A model generated the notes under the pieces. That model was given only the letters and a program-made list of their open reading frames with translations, searched no databases and was not told the DNA's origin. 64,000 nt of DNA from Alicyclobacillus contaminans DSM 17975 (lineage in GTDB: Bacteria > Bacillota > Bacilli > Alicyclobacillales > Alicyclobacillaceae). The position numbers and the translations under genes are program-made. Positions 1 through 11,146 of the stretch are shown piece by piece. Within the stretch, counting starts at the first letter, position 1, and each line of letters starts with the position of its first letter. The stretch covers positions 38,466 to 102,465 of the forward strand of contig NZ_AUCA01000005.1 in NCBI RefSeq assembly GCF_000429525.1. Reading direction: 5' to 3'.

Positions 1-35
1 GCTCGAATCTCTCAAAGGATGATGCGGCAACACAC

Positions 36-62
36 GCCCCGGCGGAGGCGAGCTGCCGGGGC
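36..62 (-). terminator. GC-rich hairpin downstream of the first gene
   Basis: An 8-bp perfect inverted repeat, GCCCCGGC and GCCGGGGC, with an 11-nt loop lies just past the stop codon of the minus-strand gene that ends at position 78. The T-tract on that strand is weak (GTGTGTTG), so a terminator role is only suggested by its position. Confidence 0.3.
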
Positions 63-77
63 GCATGGTGTGAGGGT

Positions 78-485
78 TCACCAACAGAACCACGGAAAGA
101 TGAAGAGGATGATGATAATCGGAAGCCAACACCAGCACCATGGGCCCCGGTGGCGAAAGGGCACGCATCCGTCGTCGAAGCCATCGAACGAAACGGGACG
201 AACATCCGTCTCTGACCCCCTCAGGTAATTGAGCAGCCCGCGGGTCGCGTACTGTTTGGGCATTTTCACAAGCACCCTGTCGCGCTGCACCGATTCCACA
301 ATGCCCCTGTGTTTTCCCCATGGCGTTTTGAATTCAATCCATTGGCCTCGGTGTCTGTCAAAGTCGCGCGCCGCGTACGGTGCATCCGGACGAACCGAGA
401 CCGGAATATCGAGCGGCTTATCTTCAAAGATCACGGGAATGCGTAGACCCAAACGGTTGCGCGCTGGCTTAAACCGCTTGTTCAT
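78..485 (-). CDS. Hypothetical protein with hydrophobic, Trp/Cys/Phe-rich C-terminal tail
   Basis: I do not recognise this 135-residue protein. The first 110 residues are basic and soluble in character, with a segment around residues 35-75 that could form a small beta-barrel (Phe-x-Thr-Pro-Trp-Gly-Lys pattern). The last 20 or so residues are almost entirely Trp, Cys, Ile, Leu, Phe and Pro and end in Trp, which looks like a tail anchor or an aggregation-prone spore-coat-like tail. ATG at 485 is chosen because GGGAGG lies 10 nt upstream; an in-frame GTG at 491 would sit only 4 nt from that site. The gene is divergent from transketolase and probably monocistronic. Confidence 0.7.
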   Translation of the reverse strand: MNKRFKPARNRLGLRIPVIFEDKPLDIPVSVRPDAPYAARDFDRHRGQWIEFKTPWGKHRGIVESVQRDRVLVKMPKQYATRGLLNYLRGSETDVRPVSFDGFDDGCVPFRHRGPWCWCWLPIIIILFIFPWFCW

Positions 486-659
486 TTGCACCCAGCCTCC
501 CCTGGCAGCAAGCGTAATGCAACGTATGCTTATCCGCTGTGCCCTGTGTGGACAAACCGGCTGGGCATCTGATGTCCTCCGCGCGTATCAGCAGAGACAT
601 CTCCGGAACAAACAGACCCGCCGGTGGACCGAGTGGTTCTTGCAATCTCAGGACCACCT

Positions 660-689
660 TTGGAGACAATGCGCATGAAGTGCTATCAT
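660..689 (+). promoter_or_regulatory. Candidate sigma-A promoter of tkt
   Basis: TTGGAG (660-665), an 18-nt spacer and TATCAT (684-689) lie 39 nt before the transketolase start. Both hexamers match consensus at five or four positions. Confidence 0.45.
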
Positions 690-728
690 ACAAAAAGCAA
701 TCCTAGTTGGTGGCGAGGAGTGGAGATT

Positions 729-2720
729 GTGGAGTTTGGAAAGATTGACCAACTGGCTGTAAACACCATTCGAACACTTTCCATTGATCAGGTCGAAAAG
801 GCGAATGCGGGGCACCCCGGCCTGCCCATGGGGGCCGCTCCCATGGCGTATGTGCTGTGGTCCAAATTTTTGAATGTGAATCCGAAAAACCCGGGGTGGG
901 TGAACCGTGACCGCTTTGTGTTGTCGGCGGGCCATGGTTCCGCGCTGCTGTACAGCCTGCTGCATCTGGCGGGGTATGACGTGTCGTTGGAGGATCTGAA
1001 ACAGTTCCGGCAGTGGGGATCGAAAACGCCTGGGCATCCGGAGTTCGGCCACACGCCTGGGGTGGACGCGACCACCGGGCCGCTCGGCCAAGGGATTTCG
1101 ATGGCTGTCGGCATGGCCATGGCGGAGCGGTATCTGGCGGCCATGTTCAACAAACCGGACATCGAGCTGGTCAACCATTACACGTATGTGCTGTGCGGTG
1201 ATGGCGACCTGATGGAAGGCGTGGCGTACGAAGCGGTTGCGCTGGCTGGCCACCTGAAGCTGAACAAACTGATTGTGCTCTATGATTCGAACGACATTTC
1301 GTTGGATGGTCCGCTGGAGTGGTCCTCGACGGAAAACGTGGCCGCCCGGTTCCGCGCCTGTGGTTGGAATGTGCTGCGCGTGGAGGACGGCAACGACCTG
1401 GCGGCGATTCATGCGGCGATTGCCGAGGCGCGCACCGTCACGGACAAGCCGACGATGATTGAAGTGAAAACGGTCATCGGCTATGGGGCTCCATCCAAGC
1501 AGGGAACGGCAGCGGCGCACGGCTCACCGCTCGGCAGCGAAGAAGCGGCAAAGGCGAAGGAGATGTACGGTTGGACGCTGCCGCCGTTCACGGTGCCGGA
1601 AGAAGTGCGGACGCACATGTTGGAAATTGGCAAGCGGGGCGCTGCGCTGGAGGCGGAGTGGAATTCGCGGCTGGAGGCGTATGAACGCGCCTATCCGGAC
1701 GACGCAAAGAGGTTCCAGCAGGCGCTCGGTGACAAAGTCTCGGTGGATTGGGACAAGGTTCTGCCAACCTTCGAGGGCGCTGTGGCGACCCGCGACGCAT
1801 TTGGGAAAATCGTGAACGCGATTGCGCCGCATGTGCCGCAGTTGGTCGGCGGTTCGGCGGATCTGTCCGGATCGAACAAAACGCTGCTGAAAGACCTCGG
1901 CCATTTCAAGCCCGGCAACTACAGCGGACGAAACTTCTTCTTCGGGGTGCGGGAACACGCCATGGGCGCCATGCTCAACGGTATGACGCTGCACGGCGGG
2001 GTCATGCCGTTTGCCGGCACGTTCCTCGTGTTCTGCGACTATCTGCGGCCGGCGCTGCGGTTGGCGGCATTGATGAAGCAACCGGTGCTCCATATCTTTA
2101 CGCACGACAGCATCGCGGTGGGCGAGGACGGACCGACCCACGAGCCGATTGAGCAACTGGCATCGCTGCGGGCGATTCCGGGCTTCAAGGTGTTCCGTCC
2201 CGCCGACGCGACGGAAACGGCGCTCGCTTTCAAGTACGCGCTGGAACACCGCGATGGTCCGGTTGCGCTGGCGTTGACGCGTCAGAAAGTGCCGACGCTG
2301 GCGGAGGTGCAGGCGAATCGGGCTCAGTTCGAGCGCGGCGGATACGTAATCTTCCAGCATGGCCAGGGAGATGCGCTGATTCTGATGGCGAGCGGCTCCG
2401 AAGTGCAGTGGGTGCTCGGTGCCGGCAAAGCTTTGGCCGAACGCGGAGTGGCGGTGCGCGTGGTCAGCATGCCGTGCCTGGACCTGTTCAACGAACAGGA
2501 CGAAGCGTACAAGGAGAGTGTGCTTCCGAAACGCGTGACGAAGCGGCTTGCGGTTGAAATGGCCAGCCCGATGCCTTGGTATCAGTACGTGGGATCGGAA
2601 GGGGAAGTGTTTGGCATTGACCGTTTCGGCGCCTCGGCACCTGGGGACATCGTGGTGGAGAAGTACGGCTTCACGCTCGAAAATGTCCTGAAGTTGGCCG
2701 AATCGGTTTTGAATCGGTAA
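729..2720 (+). CDS. tkt: Transketolase
   Basis: Transketolase transfers two-carbon ketol units between sugar phosphates in the non-oxidative pentose phosphate pathway, using thiamine diphosphate. The 663-residue length matches Bacillus Tkt. Visible signatures are Gly-His-Pro-Gly at residues 28-31, the ThDP motif GDGDLMEG near residue 157 followed by a Ser/Asn-Asp segment, and the central pyrimidine-binding domain with a Gly-Val-Arg-Glu-His segment that holds the catalytic Glu. GTG at 729 is chosen because GAGGAG lies 8 nt upstream and the product then starts like known homologues; longer in-frame upstream reading has no ribosome site. A strong terminator follows, so the gene appears monocistronic. 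The zwf and gnd genes of the oxidative branch lie within 10 kb but in separate units. Confidence 0.97.
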   Translation: MEFGKIDQLAVNTIRTLSIDQVEKANAGHPGLPMGAAPMAYVLWSKFLNVNPKNPGWVNRDRFVLSAGHGSALLYSLLHLAGYDVSLEDLKQFRQWGSKTPGHPEFGHTPGVDATTGPLGQGISMAVGMAMAERYLAAMFNKPDIELVNHYTYVLCGDGDLMEGVAYEAVALAGHLKLNKLIVLYDSNDISLDGPLEWSSTENVAARFRACGWNVLRVEDGNDLAAIHAAIAEARTVTDKPTMIEVKTVIGYGAPSKQGTAAAHGSPLGSEEAAKAKEMYGWTLPPFTVPEEVRTHMLEIGKRGAALEAEWNSRLEAYERAYPDDAKRFQQALGDKVSVDWDKVLPTFEGAVATRDAFGKIVNAIAPHVPQLVGGSADLSGSNKTLLKDLGHFKPGNYSGRNFFFGVREHAMGAMLNGMTLHGGVMPFAGTFLVFCDYLRPALRLAALMKQPVLHIFTHDSIAVGEDGPTHEPIEQLASLRAIPGFKVFRPADATETALAFKYALEHRDGPVALALTRQKVPTLAEVQANRAQFERGGYVIFQHGQGDALILMASGSEVQWVLGAGKALAERGVAVRVVSMPCLDLFNEQDEAYKESVLPKRVTKRLAVEMASPMPWYQYVGSEGEVFGIDRFGASAPGDIVVEKYGFTLENVLKLAESVLNR

Positions 2721-2773
2721 GTGAAGCTCGGAATGGTTTGCACCGAGCGCGATGCAATCCCACCGACAGCCAG

Positions 2774-2806
2774 CCTGGGGCCCACCTGCGGGGCCCCAGG
2801 TTTTAT
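2774..2806 (+). terminator. Intrinsic terminator of tkt
   Basis: A perfect 10-bp stem, CCTGGGGCCC with GGGCCCCAGG, has a 7-nt loop and is followed by TTTTATTT. Confidence 0.9.
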
Positions 2807-2849
2807 TTGTATGGACTGGGGTAAGATTGTACCGAGGGGGGGCGGTTCG

Positions 2850-3299
2850 TCAGCTCCGCTGACCCATGATGACCCGGCGCAAAATGTTGTCGATCGCGCG
2901 TTTCGGCAGGGCCGCTTTGGCCACGGGCATCAGCTTTGCGTCCCAGGGTATGGCGTAGCGCGCCTTCGGCCGCGGGGAACGTACGGCGCGCAGGATGGCC
3001 TGTGCAATCACTGTCGGTTCTGCGCCGCGGTCGGACAACCGATCTGACCGCATCTGTTCGTATGCTGCTCGGTACGGTGAGTCCGGCCTCAGCCAATTCA
3101 GCGTCTGTGTCAAGGTGCTTCCGAAGTTCGTCCGGATGCTGCCGGGAGCGATGGTGATGACGTCGATGCCGATTGGCTTCAGTTCCATGCGCAGCGCGTC
3201 GGACAGAGATTCCACCGCGTGTTTGCTGGCAGTGTAGGCACCCATCAAGGGAATGGTAACCTGACCGAGCACCGACGAGATGTTCACAATTTTTCCGCT
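2850..3299 (-). pseudogene. 5'-truncated short-chain dehydrogenase/reductase
   Basis: The reading frame carries the C-terminal half of a classical SDR: the Gly-Lys-Ile-Val-Asn-Ile-Ser-Ser strand with catalytic Ser, then the Tyr-x-x-x-Lys catalytic pair (YTASK), then a PG-motif segment (Ala-Pro-Gly-Ser-Ile-Arg-Thr). The Rossmann N-terminus with the Gly-rich cofactor motif and the Asn-Asn-Ala-Gly motif is absent. Homology starts at about 3299 and the TetR gene ends at 3340, only 40 bp away, leaving no room for the missing 130 or so residues. The open frame extends upstream through the TetR gene, but that part is not SDR-like. An internal deletion that removed the 5' half is the simplest reading. 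Confidence 0.75.
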
Positions 3300-3339
3300 C
3301 CTCGTGCCGCCATGCCAATGGCCGTCGCACGAGTCGTGC

Positions 3340-3981
3340 TCACGCGTTTGGTTCCGATCCCGCGCGCAGCAGGGGAGCGAGATGTTCCTTGACGCCGGCC
3401 ACCACAAAGCGGACCAAGCTGGCTTCGAACAGCGACCGCTCTTCCGGTTGGATGTAGTGGGCGGCGTAATGCGTCATGTTCGCCACCAGGGAAATCAGCA
3501 TCGCCACTGTCCATCCGACTCTTGGCAGGTCGCACGGTTTGGCGTGTCCGTACAATTTCTCATGCCGGCGTTCCAGCGCCTGCACCAACAGGCCGCCCAA
3601 TTGCTTGTACATCGCCTCTTCCCGTTTGCGCAGAAACCTCTCTCCGCCGCCCGAGAAGAACACGCTGATCATCGATTCATCGTCGTTGTCGAACATGCGG
3701 AACACGGCGTGCACGACTTCCACCGTGCAGGCCTCCACGTCATCCACCTCTTCCAAAATGGGCGCGATGCGCCGCCAAGTTTCGGACACCACTTCGTCAA
3801 ACAGGGTGGACAACAGGTCCTCCAGCGAGGAAAAGTGCAGGTAAAACGTCCCCCTGGCAATATTGCTCCGCTTGATCACGTCGGCGATGGTGACGTGGTC
3901 ATATCCCTCTTCCTGAAACAGCGCCTTGGCGGTGCGCAGGATGTGTGCCCTGCGCTGTTCCTTGGTCATGGGTTGTCGCAT
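3340..3981 (-). CDS. TetR/AcrR-family transcriptional regulator
   Basis: This 213-residue protein has the N-terminal TetR helix-turn-helix at about residues 10-55 (pattern Ile-Leu-x-x-Ala-x-x-Leu-Phe, Thr-Ile-Ala-Asp-Val, Gly-Thr-Phe-Tyr-Leu-His-Phe). The C-terminal ligand domain is unassigned. The start overlaps the last codons of the upstream LysR gene by 16 bp, so the two are probably co-transcribed and perhaps translationally coupled; no strong ribosome site is visible for this gene alone. A second in-frame ATG lies four codons in. The gene it probably controlled, the SDR downstream, is truncated, so the original target may be gone. Confidence 0.9.
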   Translation of the reverse strand: MRQPMTKEQRRAHILRTAKALFQEEGYDHVTIADVIKRSNIARGTFYLHFSSLEDLLSTLFDEVVSETWRRIAPILEEVDDVEACTVEVVHAVFRMFDNDDESMISVFFSGGGERFLRKREEAMYKQLGGLLVQALERRHEKLYGHAKPCDLPRVGWTVAMLISLVANMTHYAAHYIQPEERSLFEASLVRFVVAGVKEHLAPLLRAGSEPNA

Positions 3982-4898
3982 GGCAGTTGTACACCATCCT
4001 TGTTGCGGCTGGAGTGGGGGATTCTCTCCAGATCCTGATAATACCCAGAAATGAGCTCAAGCACCTGCCGCGTAATGGGCTGGTTCTCCATGGCGTCCGG
4101 ATAAGCTATGTACGTTGGCCGCGTCCACGCGGGATGATTCATCGGAATCACCGCAATTCGTTTGAACGCCGCATCGCCCAGTGTCCTGCGAGGCAGAAAT
4201 GACACGCCCAGTCCATGAGCCACCATGGCTTTGATCCCGTCGATGCTGTCCAATTCGGCGCGAACGTTGGGATACACGTTCTCCTTGGCGAGCAGGTTCA
4301 TCACGCGCTTGCGAAAGGGCGATGACGACCGGCCGAACGCGACAAACGGTTCGTTGGACAGCGCCCGAATCCCCGGGAAGTTGTGGACGAAGTGATGCCG
4401 CTCCGGAACCACCAAATCAATGGCGTCCGGCAGGAATTCCACCAACTTGACGTGGGGGTGATATATCGGTTCACCGAGAAAACAAAAGTCGACCTGGTGG
4501 GTGAGCAGGGCGTTCAGCATGTCGTCGTACAACCCCATTCGGACTTTCAGGTGCACCTGCATGTGCCGCGAGATCCGAAGCAGGCATTGGGGGACATCCA
4601 CGGACACGAAGGCCCGGCCGGACATGAAGCGAAGAATGGGGGTCTCCGTGACGTCGGGATGGAGCATTCGCTGCTCAATTGACACCAGCTGTTCTGCCAG
4701 CGGCAGAAATCGCTGACCCGGTCCGGACAATTGCACGCCGTTCGCGGTGCGGATGAACAAATCGTAGCCGAGCGCCCGCTCGAGACGCTGCAGGCGCGTG
4801 GTCACGGTGGATTGAGACATGTACAGTTGTTCGGCGGTTCGGGAAATGGATCCGAGCCGCGCGATGGCAAGAAACAAGGCAATATCTTTGGTTTCCAA
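3966..4898 (-). CDS. LysR-family transcriptional regulator
   Basis: A 310-residue LysR-type protein. The N-terminal winged helix-turn-helix covers residues 1-60 (Ala-Arg-Leu-Gly-Ser-Ile-Ser-x-x-Ala-Glu, then Ser-Gln-Ser-Thr-Val-Thr) and a periplasmic-binding-like effector domain follows from about residue 90. It is read from TTG at 4898 with GAGGA 7-8 nt upstream. The C-terminal 15 bp overlap the TetR gene. The inverted repeats just upstream (4960-4983) are the expected kind of autoregulatory site. The effector cannot be told from sequence. Confidence 0.93.
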   Translation of the reverse strand: METKDIALFLAIARLGSISRTAEQLYMSQSTVTTRLQRLERALGYDLFIRTANGVQLSGPGQRFLPLAEQLVSIEQRMLHPDVTETPILRFMSGRAFVSVDVPQCLLRISRHMQVHLKVRMGLYDDMLNALLTHQVDFCFLGEPIYHPHVKLVEFLPDAIDLVVPERHHFVHNFPGIRALSNEPFVAFGRSSSPFRKRVMNLLAKENVYPNVRAELDSIDGIKAMVAHGLGVSFLPRRTLGDAAFKRIAVIPMNHPAWTRPTYIAYPDAMENQPITRQVLELISGYYQDLERIPHSSRNKDGVQLPCDNP

Positions 4899-4959
4899 GC
4901 GAATTCCTCACTGTTCGGCACTTCCTCGCTTCCCATGCGATGAGCGCGAGAAGCGCACA

Positions 4960-4983
4960 ATATCAATAAGCATGATATCATGC
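4960..4983. promoter_or_regulatory. Overlapping dyads, probable LysR operator
   Basis: ATATCA-N7-TGATAT (4960-4978) fits the T-N11-A dyad of LysR-type sites. It overlaps a perfect 14-bp palindrome, GCATGATATCATGC (4970-4983). Both lie 60-85 bp upstream of the LysR gene, the usual place for autoregulation. Binding is inferred. Confidence 0.45.
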
Positions 4984-5093
4984 CATCTGTCTGCTGGCTA
5001 TATGGTAATTGAAAGCTGTTTCAAACACAAGCCGACCCGCGTCAGCGTCACGGCCAACGTGTGTTAAATTTTTATGAATAGTTAGAATTTTTA

Positions 5094-5122
5094 TTGCCGA
5101 CTGCGCTCCCGCTCCGTATAAT
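5094..5122 (+). promoter_or_regulatory. Sigma-A-type promoter of the small zinc-ribbon-like gene
   Basis: TTGCCG (5094-5099), a 17-nt spacer and a perfect TATAAT (5117-5122) lie 32 bp before the ATG of the 42-residue ORF. Confidence 0.65.
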
Positions 5123-5153
5123 GGCACGTATACGAAACGGGAGGCGGTCCAGG

Positions 5154-5282
5154 ATGCATGCAGCGGAGTCTACGAATTGTACGATTTGCGGAGAAGCGTT
5201 GTCGAATGAAAAGGAACGCGACCTCGCGCTGTGCGAACAGTGCACCGATGCATGGACGCGGGACAGAGAGTGTCCCTGGTGA
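5154..5282 (+). CDS. Small CxxC-x(n)-CxxC protein
   Basis: A 42-residue protein with two Cys-x-x-Cys pairs (CTIC and CEQC) about 17 residues apart, the layout of a single treble-clef or zinc-ribbon finger, ending Glu-Cys-Pro-Trp. ATG follows GGGAGG by 9 nt and a good promoter lies upstream, which supports expression despite the short length. It is convergent with mnmA. No family name can be given; a role in nucleic-acid or protein binding is only possible. Confidence 0.6.
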   Translation: MHAAESTNCTICGEALSNEKERDLALCEQCTDAWTRDRECPW

Positions 5283-5305
5283 CTTCCCGCAGGGGAACTC
5301 GCGGC

Positions 5306-6436
<1,131 letters not shown>

Positions 6437-6498
6437 TCACCTCCTCGTTCGCGCGTGCCCTCGTCGGAGAAAAACGGTACAATAGGGTTGGCCGCTCG

Positions 6499-7161
6499 TC
6501 AACCGTGCAGGGATAGAGTGGACTGTCCTGCTGGAAACAGGTCCAGCAGTTCGGTCAATTGGTGAATGACGCACACCGCGCCCGCCAACTCGGTGGGATC
6601 CCCAAAGTCGACAAAGTGGCAGCCGATGCACGGAATGCCGTGTGCTTGGGCCGCCTCCACGTCGGTGGCGCGATCACCCACCATGACCGCTGTGTTTTTC
6701 TCGAACCGTTCAAAGTGCCGCGCGAGAATGTCCGCTTTGCGCTGTCCCCCCACGCCGCCCAAGCACAGCGGCGCGGTAAAATACGGTCGCAGTCCCTGGC
6801 TATCCAGCACTGCGTCCAGATAGGCTTGGCCGCAATTGCTGGCCGTGGTCAGTGTATGTCCACGTTGCTGCAGCTCCGCTAACACATCGCGTGCGTGCGG
6901 CAACAGAAGGTCCACTGTACATAGGTTGTTTCCGACCCACTGCTCGGTGTACTCGTACGCTGCCTGGCGAACACTCTCTGTGGCGCCGGGCAACAGGGTT
7001 GCCCAAATGTCCGCGTCCGGAAGGCCGAACGTCCGTTTCATGACCGCCTCGTTCGGCGGCGGCGTCTGCGCCACGGTGCGAATGGCCTGTCGATACGCGG
7101 GCAGGACAATCTTCGTGGAGTCAATGAGTGTGCCATCTAAATCGAATATAATGGTCGCCAT
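6499..7161 (-). CDS. HAD-family hydrolase (phosphoglycolate-phosphatase-like)
   Basis: A 220-residue HAD subfamily IA phosphatase. Motif I is DLDGTLIDS at residues 7-15 (nucleophile Asp and acid/base Asp). Motif II is the Ser/Thr in the Thr-Thr-Ala-Ser-Asn-Cys segment. Motif IV is Val-Gly-Asp-Arg-Ala-Thr-Asp near residue 168. The helical cap lies between motifs I and II, as in PpaX or Gph. The start ATG at 7161 has no strong ribosome site. The gene is divergent from gnd with a 51-bp gap. Substrate is not determined; phosphoglycolate or pyrophosphate are the usual ones. Confidence 0.88.
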   Translation of the reverse strand: MATIIFDLDGTLIDSTKIVLPAYRQAIRTVAQTPPPNEAVMKRTFGLPDADIWATLLPGATESVRQAAYEYTEQWVGNNLCTVDLLLPHARDVLAELQQRGHTLTTASNCGQAYLDAVLDSQGLRPYFTAPLCLGGVGGQRKADILARHFERFEKNTAVMVGDRATDVEAAQAHGIPCIGCHFVDFGDPTELAGAVCVIHQLTELLDLFPAGQSTLSLHG

Positions 7162-7212
7162 GGAAACAGTATAAGGTCTGATTTCAGGCGACGCAAAAAG
7201 GTGGAGATGAAC

Positions 7213-8109
7213 GTGAAGATCGGTTTGATTGGACTTGGGAAAATGGGGTACAACCTGGGGCTGAACCTGATGGAGCATGGGCACCAGGTTGTGGCATATG
7301 ACGTGAGTGCTGACGCCGTCAAGCGGTTTGCCGGAGAAGGCGGGACCGGTGTCGACAGCGTGGAGGTGTTGGTATCGTCGCTGCCCACACCAAAAATTGT
7401 ATGGTTGATGGTTCCGGCCGGGAAAATTGTCGACGACCTGCTCGATATCCTGGTTCCGCTGCTGAAGGCCGGAGACATTGTGATTGAGGGCGGAAACTCC
7501 CACTATAAAGATACGCTGCGGCGCTCGGAGCGGCTGGCGGCGAGCGGCATCCACTATATGGACGTGGGCACGTCCGGCGGCATGGAGGGAGCGCGCCACG
7601 GTGCTTGCTACATGATTGGCGGCGACGCGGATGTGTTCCCGGTGGTGGAGCCTCTTTTCCGTGACACCGCTGTGCCAGGCGGTTATTTGTACACGGGCAA
7701 GCCGGGCAGCGGGCACTATGCGAAGATGGTGCACAACGGTATTGAATACGGGATGATGGCGGCCATTGGCGAGGGCTTCGAGGTGCTGGAACAGAGTCCG
7801 TTTGACTACGACTACGAGAAGCTCGCCCATGTCTGGTCCCATGGCTCCGTGATACGCGGTTGGCTGATGGAACTGACCGAGCGGGCGTTCTCGAAGGATC
7901 CGAAACTGGAGAGCATTCGCGGCGTGATGCATTCCTCGGGTGAAGGGAAGTGGACGGTGGAAGAGGCGCTGGATTTGCAGGTGCCCGTGCCGGTGATTGC
8001 GTTGTCCCTGCTCATGCGGTACCGCTCTTTGAAGGATGATACGTTCACCGGAAAGGTCGTCGCCGCGCTGCGCAACGAATTCGGCGGTCACGCGGTGGAG
8101 AAGAAGTGA
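7213..8109 (+). CDS. gnd: 6-phosphogluconate dehydrogenase (decarboxylating), short form
   Basis: Oxidises and decarboxylates 6-phosphogluconate to ribulose 5-phosphate. At 298 residues it is the short, YqeC-like form rather than the 470-residue Gnd. The N-terminal dinucleotide motif GLGKMG is at about residues 6-11, and an Asp ends the second strand (AYDVS), which in this family suggests NAD rather than NADP; that is inference. The substrate motif GTSGGMEGA and the catalytic Lys-x-x-x-Asn (KMVHNGIEY) are present. GTG at 7213 is chosen since AGGTGGAG sits 6 nt upstream and homologues begin Met-Lys-Ile-Gly-Leu-Ile-Gly. A small membrane-protein gene follows one base after the stop codon. Confidence 0.93.
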   Translation: MKIGLIGLGKMGYNLGLNLMEHGHQVVAYDVSADAVKRFAGEGGTGVDSVEVLVSSLPTPKIVWLMVPAGKIVDDLLDILVPLLKAGDIVIEGGNSHYKDTLRRSERLAASGIHYMDVGTSGGMEGARHGACYMIGGDADVFPVVEPLFRDTAVPGGYLYTGKPGSGHYAKMVHNGIEYGMMAAIGEGFEVLEQSPFDYDYEKLAHVWSHGSVIRGWLMELTERAFSKDPKLESIRGVMHSSGEGKWTVEEALDLQVPVPVIALSLLMRYRSLKDDTFTGKVVAALRNEFGGHAVEKK

Positions 8110-8110
8110 C

Positions 8111-8371
8111 ATGATCATCGGTTTTGGATTCGGCAATCCGCTGACAGCCTTGGTGATGCTGCTGGCAACCAGCGCCATCAGCTATGGATTGTATCGGTGG
8201 TTCAGCGGGCGGCGCGTTCGGGAGGAATCTCCCGAACGGCGCCGCGAGGCGCTGCGCCGCTATTACCGGGAACAAAGAGAACTCGCCCGCCGGATGGCGA
8301 GCGAGTTCGACATTTCCGATGAGGAAATCGAGCGGCGCATCGAAGAAGAGCTGCGCCGCGATGATCGGTAG
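8111..8371 (+). CDS. Small single-pass membrane protein
   Basis: An 86-residue protein with one hydrophobic segment at about residues 8-28 followed by a highly charged Arg/Glu-rich helix that could form a coiled coil in the cytoplasm. It starts one base after the gnd stop codon, so it is probably in the gnd operon. I do not recognise the family. Confidence 0.65.
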   Translation: MIIGFGFGNPLTALVMLLATSAISYGLYRWFSGRRVREESPERRREALRRYYREQRELARRMASEFDISDEEIERRIEEELRRDDR

Positions 8372-8388
8372 CCGTCGGCCCCGGTGCA

Positions 8389-9036
8389 TCAGGTGTTGAC
8401 CGGGTTTGCCTCCTCAGCCAGCAAGAGGACGCGCGCAGGCGCCGCGTCCAGCCCCTGCAGCGCGATGGGAGCCGCCACCATCAAATATTGTCCCGCAGGC
8501 ACATCGGCCAGACGGAGCCCCTCGATGACAATCGCCCCGCAGGCGAACAACGCCTTGTGCGTGGGATGGCCCGGCTGGCTCCGCTCGATGCCGAGCGCGT
8601 CAATCCCCACGCCCGCGACGCGCCGCTCCGCCAGGAAGCGGGCGCCATCTTCCTTCAAATAGATGAACTCAGGATTGAATGTCGTATCCCACGAATTCTT
8701 CGTTTTGAACAGCAGAAAATCCCCGGCCGATATGGACAAAGATTCGAGATCCTGCGCCGTGATGCCGTCGACGACGTGGGTCAGATCCACCACTCGGCAG
8801 GGCCGCACCAACTCGTTCAGGGCGATGGTATCGATGGTGGCGCCGTTTTCCACCATGTGCAGCGGGGCGTCCACGTGCGTGCCGCAGTGGACGTCCAGCG
8901 CAACGCGGGTTTCCCGTACGGAGCCATGGGAGAAGTCGCTCGTGATGGTGAATGACGGCTGTTTTTCCGGTTTGTTCTTGTATACAGGCATCCCTTCGTA
9001 AATCGGCATGGAAATATCGTAAACCAGACGATGCAT
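8389..9036 (-). CDS. Cyclase-family (kynurenine-formamidase-like) metal-dependent hydrolase
   Basis: A 215-residue protein of the cyclase/KynB fold. The signature HCGTHVDAPLH near residues 50-60 supplies the His and Asp metal ligands, and the second half has the Gly-Val-Gly-Ile-Asp-Ala-Leu and Pro-x-His segments of the family. No tryptophan-degradation genes are nearby, so N-formylkynurenine is not a safe substrate call. The start is ATG at 9036. Its end converges with the small membrane protein gene 17 bp away, and it sits 9 bp downstream of zwf on the same strand, so it is likely co-transcribed with zwf. Confidence 0.87.
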   Translation of the reverse strand: MHRLVYDISMPIYEGMPVYKNKPEKQPSFTITSDFSHGSVRETRVALDVHCGTHVDAPLHMVENGATIDTIALNELVRPCRVVDLTHVVDGITAQDLESLSISAGDFLLFKTKNSWDTTFNPEFIYLKEDGARFLAERRVAGVGIDALGIERSQPGHPTHKALFACGAIVIEGLRLADVPAGQYLMVAAPIALQGLDAAPARVLLLAEEANPVNT

Positions 9037-9045
9037 GGAATCACC

Positions 9046-10602
<1,557 letters not shown>

Positions 10603-10694
10603 ACCTATTCACCCTTTGCGGAAGTCCATTTGACTCGGGTAGTATTGTAACCATTTCATGACCATTGTACCACCCTTCGCCGCCAGCACGAATT

Positions 10695-11018
10695 CTACAG
10701 CTCCGTCACATCCTGCACCACCCAGATGCCGCGCTGGCCCTGCCGCTCCGGTTGATACAGATGCACCAGGTACGTGCAGTTGCGATGCTTCACCCGGACA
10801 ACGGCATTCTGCAGACCCGAGCCCGGATCGTAATACTGTTCCACAAACGTGTACACATCGTCCGGGCGCAGTCCCAAGTTGCGACTGCCGACTTCCTGCG
10901 CGGTCCGCACGGGGCTCAACCGCCACAGGTTGCGGCCCGCATCCGCTTCCGCCTGAATGCGCTCGTAGTTCTCTCCCGGCAGTTCCACGAAGCCTGTGCT
11001 CACCTCTGGACAGGGCAT
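10695..11018 (-). CDS. Hypothetical protein, 107 residues
   Basis: I do not recognise this protein. It is soluble, with no signal peptide or membrane segment. It has a beta-rich C-terminal half (Asn-Cys-Thr-Tyr-Leu-Val-His-Leu-Tyr, then Gly-Ile-Trp-Val-Val-Gln-Asp-Val-Thr). ATG at 11018 is chosen, with AAAGG 9 nt upstream; ATG at 11024 would touch that site. It ends 92 bp before the zwf start and is divergent from an SDR gene. Confidence 0.6.
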   Translation of the reverse strand: MPCPEVSTGFVELPGENYERIQAEADAGRNLWRLSPVRTAQEVGSRNLGLRPDDVYTFVEQYYDPGSGLQNAVVRVKHRNCTYLVHLYQPERQGQRGIWVVQDVTEL

Positions 11019-11146
11019 GGTCATCCACCTTTCTCGTGATCCACATTCCACCTGTGGCCGCATGGCGTGGTACATTGTATGTAGCAATACCGGGCGCGGT
11101 CCCGGGCAGGTGCCCAGCTCGCCCGGCGCAGGAGGTTGGATGACGA

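Noticed and set aside
6499..8178. 559-residue minus-strand frame that covers the HAD phosphatase gene and runs antisense through gnd
   Set aside because: The part beyond 7161 is an antisense shadow of gnd, as is common in GC-rich DNA. Only the part from 6499 to 7161 is a real HAD gene.
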